Assembly (NCBI GenBank): GCA_001586965.3
Contig: LUCW03000036.1
Coordinates: 7,501-40,369, forward strand
Length of the DNA: 32,869 bases
Source of the DNA: Sphaeroforma sirkka
Taxonomy: Eukaryota > Opisthokonta > Ichthyosporea > Ichthyophonida
Direction of reading: 5' to 3'
The notes under the pieces were generated by a model. That model saw only the letters and a program-made list of their open reading frames with translations. It made no database searches and was not told where the DNA came from. The position numbers and the translations under genes were made by a program. Shown here piece after piece: positions 25,344 through 32,869 of the stretch (positions are counted from its first letter, which is position 1; the number at the start of each line of letters is the position of its first letter).

Positions 25344-25972
25344 ATGGGTGTCAAAGATTTTACGAGCTTCGTACGCCCGTATATGACTGAACTAAACGGT
25401 AATTATGTATCGGGTAGTGTTGGAATTGATATGTCGTTCCTTATACACACCCATTTATCGCTGCATGCGAGAAGTATAGTGGTGTATGATGACTAGGACT
25501 CCTTCTTGCTACACATAGAGGGATGCCTGAATCTGATCATAGAGTGAGGAAGTTCCACGCACCCACACATATGCGTGTTCGATGGACACCGCATTGCAGG
25601 GAAACTCGTTAACCGGAGTCGGTCCTCACTCGTGAAAAGAAGTACGAACTCGTGAGAAAGTTTAAGGACAACAAAATGAGCAAAGAGGAACTAGACAATT
25701 CTGATTTAGATGCAGCGTGTAGAGTATACGTTGCTTCGCATAATCTTGTAGCTGCACGTTATATTATGCGTTTATTTAGAAAGATGGAAATACATTACAT
25801 CTTGGCGCCGACAGAAGCTGAACAGCAGCTGGTGCATTTGCAACGTATTGGCTTCATCAAATACATACTTGCTTACGATATAGATTACTTGGTGATAGGT
25901 GGCAACATCCTCATACTAGATTCGCGCTGGCGAAAGGGAGTGGATATCTTGCATCTTCCTACTGTGAAAGAG
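25344..25972 (+). pseudogene. FEN1/XPG-family flap nuclease, 5' part, degenerate
   Basis: The ATG sits five bases after the solo LTR, and the frame begins MGVKDF like FEN1-family N-termini. In order come GIDMSFLI (first catalytic Asp region), VFDGHRIAGK (VFDG, second Asp), KKYELVRKF after a frameshift near 25605-25635, APTEAEQQLV (the paired Glu) and AYDIDYLVIGG (the paired Asp). Two in-frame stops (TAG near 25493, TGA near 25544) break the first frame. The reading ends where the second LTR begins, before the helix-hairpin-helix and the last catalytic Asp. Known family members cut 5' flaps in replication and repair. Here the gene is dead. Its source, host paralogue or mobile or viral gene, is unknown. 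Confidence 0.8.
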
Positions 25973-26566
25973 TGTAAACTTCGATGGAAATTACTAGGTT
26001 TCAAACTATAATAAACTAAAATACAATTTAGTCAGTTAGGATTTAGCAGTGGTAGCTTGTGTAAGAATGATCGGGACTGCCTCTTGTTAAGAGCCTAAAT
26101 ATCCTCGATCACACAGGGCGTACCTCTAGCTGTTCTTTATTGAATAATTTTCACTAGAAGTACTAAGTGTTCATGACCACTTGCCTAATTTGTAAATAGA
26201 CATAATAACGTAAGTCACGTTAATACATTAGCTGATATAAATAAAGTTCCATCTGAAGAAAAGTTAAAAAAAGAAAAAGACTTATTGGATTTTGGAGATT
26301 GGCGGGAGGACCAAAATCTATAAGTAGCAGTTCGGAGATTATAAAATTAGTTTATAATATCCTACATCTACTAATGTCTCAAATAGGTCCAAGTAGATGA
26401 GTCATACCAAATACTCAGGCTATTGGAGCCATCAAAGTGAATTTAGAACACTTTGGAAATATTGGAAAAAGAGCTTGTAATAAATTATTTAAAGTACAAA
26501 TAAAAACCAATGTATTATCTCAATTGATCTTGATATTTTAGACTGACCGGAGGCCGTATTTCTACA
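25973..26566 (-). repeat. LTR copy 2 of the gypsy family, no target duplication
   Basis: 594 bp, closer in sequence to copy 3 than to copy 1. The flanks are AGAG and ACCG, which do not match. It therefore probably arose by recombination or deletion between elements. It truncates the FEN1-like reading frame, whose last residues before the stop are LTR sequence. Confidence 0.88.
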
Positions 26567-26573
26567 ACCGTCA

Positions 26574-27631
26574 ATGAGAGTTGTAGCCAAATTGGTGTAT
26601 AAGAGCGAGGATGTACCACGAGTGTTGAAAAAGTTATATCAGGTCAATAAAATGTTCTTTGGGCAACCTGTATATCCTTTTAGATTAGAGAGGTTTGTAT
26701 CATTCATACATAATGTACCTGAATAGATACTAGAAGGATTAAAGAGCAGTGTGTTTCCAGAAACATATGGCCTGATATAGTCATGATAAACCCACGTGTT
26801 GCTACCAGATAGACAGAAAGATACTATGATGTATCCTCTCCCCCAATAGCTCGAAACCCTCACCATACTTACCATGGACGAGAGAATCTGAGACGGCATC
26901 GTATGATAGCATGCAATTAAGTGATCTAAGACGGCATGCTATATCTATCAGATTTACAATACCTGAAGGTACCAACCGTGCAAAGCTTGTGCAACGATTA
27001 AACATTCATGATAGCAGTAGACAAAGTGCGTTGCTCGATTCATCTGAAATTTGTGAGGATCCAACTGAACTACTCAATGATCGCGACAGCCGCCAGAAGA
27101 CACTCCTCTCGCAATTAGAGAGCATACATTGGATTAAATACACACAAGCCTCACTTAAACACGAGAAAGCTGATATTGAATCATGGGTTATCGCAGAGTA
27201 CTTCAAAAAAACAAAACATAAAACACAAGGCTCTTACCGTGCGCTCGACGGTACAACAAGCAAGGAGAACGGTGACACTCACAGCTGCAATAGGTGATCA
27301 TATAGCAGAAAATAGCTCTGAGGATAATTTATTCTATTTTTACGTTGGTGCAAGCGTTGGGCGCTCCATGACTAAAGCAGACATGGACTAGTTGCTAAAA
27401 ATACAAGTATGTGTAGATCCTGAGATAAAGGAACGCGTAGCTGTAGTCATTGAACATGCAGAGTGCATGTTATCAGTGAAGGCCTTGAGAACAGGTACTA
27501 GAGAGAAAGGTTTGCGACCATGCCATTATAGGTATAGCTGTGTGCACGTGAGAGCTGTGCTGGAGAGAATGTTTAAAATCAGATCCAAGGAAAGCACTGA
27601 CGGGGAAAATACGTGGCGATTTAAGGAATAA
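26574..27631 (+). pseudogene. Degenerate coding block of unknown family
   Basis: I do not recognise this protein. Codon-like stretches run through it in changing frames. The first is a 50-codon frame (26574-26726) beginning MRVVAKLVYK; after one TAG it continues through SVFPETYGL. Next is a 128-codon frame (26911-27297) beginning MQLSDLRRHA. The last runs in another frame across 27176-27631, interrupted by one TAG at 27389, with VGASVGRSM and FKIRSKESTDG. Scattered single stops and frame changes suggest an old gene rather than random DNA. It may continue the FEN1-like locus across LTR copy 2, but the joint cannot be shown. Confidence 0.45.
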
Positions 27632-27676
27632 ATAGCCACAATTAAGGCAAATGAAACGTTCTCGAATTTGTTACGA

Positions 27677-28272
27677 TGTAAACTTCGATGGAAATTACTA
27701 GGTTTCAAACTATAATAAACTAAAATACAATTTAGTCAGTTAGGATTTAGCAGTGGTAGCTTGTGTAAGAATGATCGGGACTGCCTCTTGTTAAGAGCCT
27801 AAATATCCTCGATCACACAGGGCGTACCTCTAGCTGTTCTTTATTGAATAATTTTCACTAGAAGTACTAAGTGTTCATGACCACTTGCCTAATTTGTAAA
27901 TAGACATAATAACGTAAGTCACGTTAATACATTAGCTGATATAAATAAAGTTCCATCTGAAGAAAAGTTAAAAAAAAAAAAAAGACTTATTGGATTTTGG
28001 AGATTGGCGGGAGGACCAAAATCTATAAGTAGTAGTTCGGAGATTATAAAATTTAGTTTATAATATCCTACATCTACTAATGTCTCAAATAGGTCCAAGT
28101 AGATGAGTCATACCAAATACTCAGGCTATTGGAGCCATCAAAGTGAATTTAGAACACTTTGGAAATATTGGAAAAAAGAGCTTGTACTAAATTATTTAAA
28201 ATACAAATAAAACCAATGTATTATCTCAATTGATCTTGATATTTTAGACTGACCGGAGGCCGTATTTCTACA
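27677..28272 (-). repeat. 3' LTR of the gypsy element (copy 3)
   Basis: 596 bp with TGTA...TACA ends. On the minus strand it directly follows the polypurine tract, which makes it the 3' LTR. Minus-strand AATAAA near 27838-27843 and a TATAAA near 28059 are candidate polyadenylation and promoter motifs. The bases on the far side are ACGA; the partner 5' LTR lies outside the window. Confidence 0.92.
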
Positions 28273-28284
28273 TAGCCCCCCAGT
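28273..28284 (-). other. Polypurine tract
   Basis: The minus strand reads ACTGGGGGGCTA immediately before the TGTAG start of the LTR. This is the primer site for plus-strand synthesis, and it ties the repeat family to the gypsy element. Confidence 0.8.
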
Positions 28285-28400
28285 AGCTTTTAGAACTACG
28301 AACGTACGTTAAGATACGATCTAGTTGGTAAAGCGAAAACCAAAGTAAAAACGGTTTCGGTCATGACTTATCGAGTAAGTATGTGCCTATATGTACGAGT

Positions 28401-28856
28401 TCAAGACTCATGTTGTACTCTATGTCGTTTAGTATTTGGTCCAGTAACCATTTCCGATGTAGGCGCCTTACGTTTATTATTTGGTAAGGTAATAGCCAAA
28501 GGCTGTTCTTCATTAGTAAGTAAGTTTGAACAATTTTCTGCAGTGTTGGTAAGCAGATCAGAAAGTTTAGTCACGTAGGAAGTAGGTGGCAAATAGGGAA
28601 TTTCAGATCCGTCAGGGTTTGTAGTCACCTGAGGAAACCCTTTTCGTTTATCTCGTGTGTTCTTATGTAAACGCTTATTCCATTTCTTATTAAAGATACG
28701 AAGAAAGTCGCGAGATTCACGAAATGCATCGGAGGTTAGCCAAGCTACTGTCCCATCCATGAAACGGGTCTTGTAGTAAGTGTAACCGTCTTCGGATGTT
28801 TTATCAATTATATCTTTGACTTGTGACTCCATAACTAACTGGTATATCAGAATCAA
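28401..28856 (-). pseudogene. Integrase C-terminal extension, chromodomain-like
   Basis: This frame overlaps the end of the integrase frame, so one frameshift lies near 28815. After VKDIIDK, an aromatic pair (YTYYKTRF) and an AWL segment precede IFNKKW, a layout resembling chromodomains at the end of chromovirus integrases (chromovirus tails target chromatin). The resemblance is loose. The rest is Lys/Arg- and Asn-rich up to the stop, 116 bp short of the polypurine tract. Confidence 0.45.
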
Positions 28857-29660
28857 ATGAGCGAGCGAATGAGAGTTCGGAGGTAGGGATACGGTGAGTG
28901 CCTAGATTGGTTGCGCTAGTACCATCAATGTTATTCACTTCGTAAGTATCACTCTTCTCATCATGGTAGGAAATAACAAAAGGTCCTATCGTCTTAGAAG
29001 AGAGTTCGGTAACGTTGGCGTTTCGATTTGTAATGTTAACGTAATCGCCGACTTTGAACTGAACAATGTTCTTAGTGTTATTCCATCGGTCATACGCTTT
29101 AAGTAGGACGCGATTCTTGTGCTCGAGTAAACAGGGGTAAACAACGTTCTGCATATGCTCGATCTTTTGTAGCCACGGGGTAGCGTGTTTCTCGGGCGCA
29201 GTTTTATCAAACGTTGCTTGTAATTCACTATAGCGGCCAAAGAAATAGTGAAACGGGAGTGTTCCAGTTTGAGGATTCATGCAGTTATTCATTTGAGTCT
29301 GAACCCATTTCAAATGATAAGGCCACATATCCTCAACGTCGTCTAGTGCGGTACGCAAGAGTTTCTTAAGTTCTCTATGACGTGTCTCATTTGCACCCTG
29401 CGTTTGAGGTTTGTAAGGAACACCACGCCTATGGGTCATGCCTGATACGAGTATAAGTGCCTCCATTACGTCGGTACAAAACTCACTACTGTTATCAGAA
29501 CATAGTACTCGGGGAAACCGAAGTCATTGAAGACGTGATAGCATAATTCTGCCACTGTTTGTGGACGTTTGTTCGGTATTGCATAAAGCAAGTTATAGCC
29601 CGAAGCCACACATAAGAAATGACAGATATATACATCGCCAGTATGCTTGGATCACGGGAG
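28804..29660 (-). pseudogene. Integrase catalytic core and C-terminal domain
   Basis: The DDE strand-transfer domain that inserts the element's cDNA. The first Asp is in VIVDLVKLP, at the end of the preceding frame. A TGA (about 29651) follows at once. The second Asp is in CSDNSSEF (about 29490) after a one-base frameshift near 29510. The Glu is in YKPQTQGANE. Near the C-terminus, IGPFVISYHD matches the GPF/Y-type module of gypsy integrases. All three catalytic residues survive, but the frame is broken. Confidence 0.88.
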
Positions 29661-30047
29661 TTTAACCAAATCGACTATGACTCGGCGCATCGGTTGGTCT
29701 TCTGTCACACTTTTTAGGGGTGCCCAACCGTATCGCTTGATCTGGTTCTTTTCACAATCAGTACAGCGTCGGTATACTTCACGTATGGTTTCTTTCAGCG
29801 CCGGGTGATCAAGCCCTGCACGAATAGCCATTTTATAAGTATGCTCATATGCTCGATGCGTTAAATTATGTATAATTTTAACTCTACTTTCGAGCTCCTC
29901 TAAGTCAGTCAGATTCTGCGTAACGCTGGCTGGATGAACCATAGTCCTGTTGGAAAGGGCAACCTCAGTATCAGGAGGGGTAGAGTCCTGAGATACATAA
30001 TTGACAACATTGGATTGTTGAAGTATCTTCTTCAGTTGTTTTCGCAA
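29652..30047 (-). pseudogene. Integrase zinc-binding (HHCC) domain
   Basis: His60 and His64 (IIHNLTHRAYEH) and Cys95 and Cys98 (RRCTDCEK) form an HHCC zinc site typical of the retroviral and gypsy integrase N-terminus. It overlaps the previous frame by about 75 bp, so a single frameshift near 30045 separates it from the domain upstream. Confidence 0.85.
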
Positions 30048-30867
30048 CTCCTGGCTGTTCTTTAAGCAGCGCTTTAAGTAGTTGAGTGCGAGCTTCAGGT
30101 TCTCTTAGAGTTTTGAGTCTTTGATCCATGGCCTTAGCTAGTTCCATGTTTGTACGATCTAATGCCGTTTCAATCGGCATTACCTCGACTGCAATCTTGT
30201 TGGGTGCATGTGTTGTACGAGTCTTGAGCTTTTGTTCAAACTCTTTAGACTCCTCTAGTTTAGCTAAGAATTCGGTTGAGGGTTTCCACTTAGTGGTACC
30301 TGCAGGACCGATGCGACAAACAATGGTGTGTTTCCAAGGCGTCTTCTTAATAGAATAGGATCCCTGATACAAGAACGTGTCGGTTTCACGGTCGACATAA
30401 ATAGGTTCGTCTTGAATCATATTAATTAAATCACGTATCCATGGGTCGGAGTTACATAAGGGACAACACAGCGTAATGGTAGATTTAGTAATATTAACAT
30501 AATTTAACAACTGTGCGATAAGTTGACAAGGTGGGTTAGCCCACGCATTATGCTTTGATAAGTCAAGCTGAAATGCATCACCTTTAGGATGAGTCAACGA
30601 CCTATATTCAGAAACCTGTTTGTTATGTTCTGCGGCGAACATATCAACAGTAAATGGACCCCATCGTGATTGAGCGAGGTTAAACCATTTCTTATTTAGC
30701 ATCCAATCGGTTGCTAATAACTCCTTGACTGTTTTCTGGTAGTCGGGCACAAGTCGAGAGAGCATGTCAGGAAGATGGTTATGTATTCCTGGAATGTGTG
30801 TTATATTAAAAGCGAACTTGGCAATAATGTCATGCCAGCGGCTCACCAACTGTGAATCAGGGTTCAT
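29971..30867 (-). pseudogene. RNase H end plus DIRS-type methyltransferase-like domain
   Basis: Residues 11-38 are the tail of a gypsy RNase H (FNITHIPGIHN, then LPDMLSR). Residues 55-165 (about 30705-30373) form a separate module: WF near the start, GPFTVDMFAAEHNKQ, YRS, GDAFQLDL, NAWANPP, CPLCNSDPW. This order resembles the domain after RNase H in DIRS-type retroelements that has been described as Dam-like, with NPP in the place of the (D/N)PP(Y/F) active site. Whether it is catalytic is unknown; here CQ replaces the aromatic residue after NPP. Residues 166-298 are a linker to integrase. This frame is the longest intact one in the element. Confidence 0.7.
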
Positions 30868-30881
30868 ATCTTTTAAGTATG

Positions 30882-31214
30882 TTAAAGACTTTTTTGATCA
30901 CAGGCGACAGTAAAGTAACTTCCATAAAGGTAGTCTTTAAACTGTCTTAGCGCAGTAACTATAGCAAGGAGCTCTTGTTTAACGGTAGGGTAATTCCGTT
31001 GACTCTTATTATAACTCTTGCTAAAGAATTGTATGTAGCGCGGTTTACCATTTATCGTTTGGTAAAGCACTCCACCTACCGCTCGATCTGAAGCGTCGGT
31101 TGCTACTTGGAATGGGACACCATCCACAGGGTACTGCATGATGGGTGCGTCCATTACTTTACTTTTGACTAGTTTAAATGCATCATCACATTCTTTAGTC
31201 CAAAGCTTTCCCAA
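30882..31214 (-). pseudogene. RNase H domain of the gypsy element
   Basis: The frame contains VATDASDRAVGGVLYQ (first Asp), a Glu in YPTVKQELLAIV, and ACDQKSL (third acidic residue). It removes the RNA strand of the hybrid during reverse transcription. A frameshift near 30880 breaks it just after CDQKSL. The upstream junction with RT, near 31220, is also shifted. Confidence 0.9.
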
Positions 31215-31377
31215 AGGTCCTTTGTGCAGCCGTAGGTGACTGAAGGCTTTAAGTAATGAGAAAGATGCGGTACCAAATCCGAGAAGAAGTTAACAAACCC
31301 ACACACAGAGTTCACATCTCTTCCAGTAATTGGTGTTGATAAATCCAACAGAAACTGTTTCTTGCCAGGATCAATTT

Positions 31378-31995
31378 CTACCCTGCTGCAGATACTTTGT
31401 AGCCAAGTAAGTGTATAGTATCTTTAGCAAAAGAACACTTGTCTTCGTTAATCTTAAGTTTAGCATGATTAAGTCGCTTTAAGACTTCTTTAACGAGTTT
31501 AGCATGTTCATGTGCTGTCTTTGTAAAGATAACTATATCATCTAAATAGACTGATACGTTATACGACAGGTCCGCAAATAGTTCCATCATAACTTGTTGG
31601 AAGAAAGAAGGTAACATGTGTAAGCCTTCAGGTGCACCTTTAAACTGGTACTTCTTACCTTGCCAAGTAAAGGAAAAGTATTTCCTATGAGGCTCATATA
31701 TCTGTAGTTGATGGAATGCAGCTTTTAAGTCTATCTTGGAAAAGATAGTCGCACCCTCCATTTTGCGTAGTATCTCGCTTATCTTAGGTAAGGGAAAACT
31801 ATGTTGCGGAATTAGTTTGTTGATTGGCGACAGGTCTAGTACTACTTTTGTTTTACTAAACGTTCCATCAGATTTATATTGATCGACCGCTAGGAGAGCT
31901 AAGTTAACTGGGGTTGCATCATAATTGATTTCAATTAGACCCTGTTTTAACCAATCTTCGATTTGGGTTTTGACAACGTCTATGTGTGTCTCCAA
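31378..31995 (-). pseudogene. Reverse transcriptase of the gypsy element
   Basis: Fingers and palm of a gypsy RT: DLSPINKLI, FSKIDLKAAFHQ (motif A Asp), the FKGAPEGL region (normally F..MPFGL), and YLDDIVIF (motif C). The thumb continues below 31378 in another frame (EIDPGKK...). The frame above also shifts at about 32000. Apart from these breaks, catalytic residues are present. Confidence 0.93.
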
Positions 31996-32429
31996 CTCAC
32001 GTAGTTATGTGAAGGACACTTTAACTTAGAGAAGTCGACGTTTGTTAAGTCAAGTCTAACGTACCCATTAGAGAACTTTAAACATACACCAGTCAGTTAT
32101 TGCAATCTTCCTGTTTTGTATAATTAAGTCCATAATTATATCGGTGAAGTGCGGAATCATATCCTTTGCTTCACCTTCCGGAGGTTTAGGTATATCTTTA
32201 ACATATTATCATCTGACTGATCTTTATTCGGGTCTAGCCCATTAGACAGACCAGTGAGGGTTATACCTAAACTGAGAAGATCAGTCATACCTATAATTAA
32301 ATCGTATTTTCTGAGACATGTCAGTAACGATTAGGTGAGTCTTCACTTCTCTTCTATCTGACAGCATTATGTGTGCATAGTCAATGGCTTGTTCTGCAAG
32401 TAGTAACTTTGCCATTTCCCAAGATTAAA

Positions 32430-32624
32430 TCAGTTGTTTCTGTTATGGACAGCCATATCTGTAGCGTAGGCTACTCGGCGTGAGATAGCAGAGACTTCAG
32501 CCCCTGGATCAAATAGTGCCATAACTTTTTCTCCATTTACGAAAACTGTTTGAAAGATACGTTCATCTCCTTTGGTATAGATTTTATTGAACATTTTCTC
32601 ATAATCTTGCTCTAGTGCGCACAT
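32430..32624 (-). pseudogene. Aspartic protease remnant of the gypsy element
   Basis: ALFDPGAEVSAIS matches the retropepsin active-site loop (usually D-T/S-G-A), except that Pro replaces Thr/Ser. The frame ends in a stop about 100 bp later. It is continuous with the upstream gag frame except for one TGA. Confidence 0.75.
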
Positions 32625-32633
32625 ATGGTACTG

Positions 32634-32830
32634 TCAGTGCTTAACTTGGACGTCCGGTAAGTCCTTGCAATCCTCTTTATGCCAACCGTTAGTACCCTTG
32701 CAAGTAGTACACTCTTTCATATAGTGTCCAAAAAATCTGGCTTGCCTGGTGCACACTTAACAGGGTCGTGTTTACCATTCCACTTTGCCATTACGTTTTG
32801 TGAGGTTGTAACACTTCTTGCAAGGCGCTC
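32634..32830 (-). pseudogene. Gag C-terminus with zinc-knuckle-like Cys/His motifs
   Basis: The minus strand encodes CKKCYN, then VKCAPGK with FGHYMKEC, then CTTCKGTNGWHKEDC, which has C-X2-C-X6-H-X3-C spacing. Such motifs bind genomic RNA in the nucleocapsid. Two compensating frameshifts lie in the middle. A TGA at 32634-32636 ends the frame. Confidence 0.65.
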
Positions 32831-32869
32831 TCACCTTCTTATCACCCTTCGGTTCGGTAGAGTAGAGCC

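Larger units (their letters stand above)
27677..32869 (-). mobile_element. Ty3/gypsy-type LTR retrotransposon, decayed, 5' end outside the window
   Basis: Minus-strand order from the right edge: gag zinc knuckles, protease, reverse transcriptase, RNase H, methyltransferase-like domain, integrase, chromodomain-like tail, polypurine tract, 3' LTR. Integrase after RNase H is the Ty3/gypsy order. At least seven frameshifts or stops interrupt the polyprotein, so this copy is inactive, yet near-identity of the LTR copies in the window points to fairly recent activity of the family. The 5' LTR, primer-binding site and most of gag lie past the right edge. Confidence 0.93.

Noticed and set aside
26567..27676. 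LTR copies 2 and 3 as a small non-autonomous retrotransposon around the unknown block
   Set aside because: No polypurine tract lies beside copy 2 and no primer-binding-like site beside copy 3; outer flanks do not match.
24744..28272. Three 595-bp repeats as introner-type introns, since GTAAAC starts each and CAG or TAG follows two of them
   Set aside because: The polypurine tract next to copy 3, TGTA/TACA ends and the CAGC duplication at copy 1 identify LTRs. Copy 2 has no acceptor and its flanks do not join in frame.

Overview
This window is nuclear DNA from an intron-rich unicellular eukaryote. It has GT-AG introns in three genes, a mitochondrial 2-oxoglutarate dehydrogenase split into 17 exons, many AT and CA microsatellites, and a Ty3/gypsy-type retrotransposon. 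Nothing looks bacterial. A holozoan or other opisthokont protist with a repeat-laden genome would fit, but that placement is a low-confidence inference.

Layout: 62-1937 (-) holds the first three exons of a fatty acyl-CoA reductase that runs off the left edge. About 1938-6283 has no recognisable gene. 6284-10859 (+) is a C2H2 zinc-finger protein with long Ala/Gln and Asp-Leu repeats. It converges on OGDH (13016-23733, -). The space between their 3' ends is filled with minisatellites, a roughly 330-bp TA microsatellite and a nested composite satellite. All 17 OGDH exons can be placed with consistent splice phases, giving a 995-residue protein. Several of its splice boundaries are tandemly duplicated into the neighbouring intron.

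The right third (about 24.7-32.9 kb) is transposon territory. Three nearly identical 594-596-bp direct repeats begin TGTA and end TACA. The third is the 3' LTR of a minus-strand gypsy element, because a polypurine tract lies directly beside it. That element continues past the right edge and carries gag zinc knuckles, protease, RT, RNase H, a DIRS-type methyltransferase-like domain, integrase and a possible chromodomain. Its frames are broken by stops and frameshifts. The first repeat is a solo LTR with a 4-bp target duplication (CAGC), inserted immediately upstream of the start codon of a degenerate FEN1/XPG-type nuclease. The second repeat truncates that nuclease. Between the second and third repeats lies another broken coding block that I cannot identify.

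The most unusual observations are the methyltransferase-like insert in the gypsy polyprotein, the FEN1-like remnant that keeps its catalytic acidic residues, the reciprocal expansion of two minisatellites inside one duplicated satellite module, and the repeated duplication of splice sites within OGDH.
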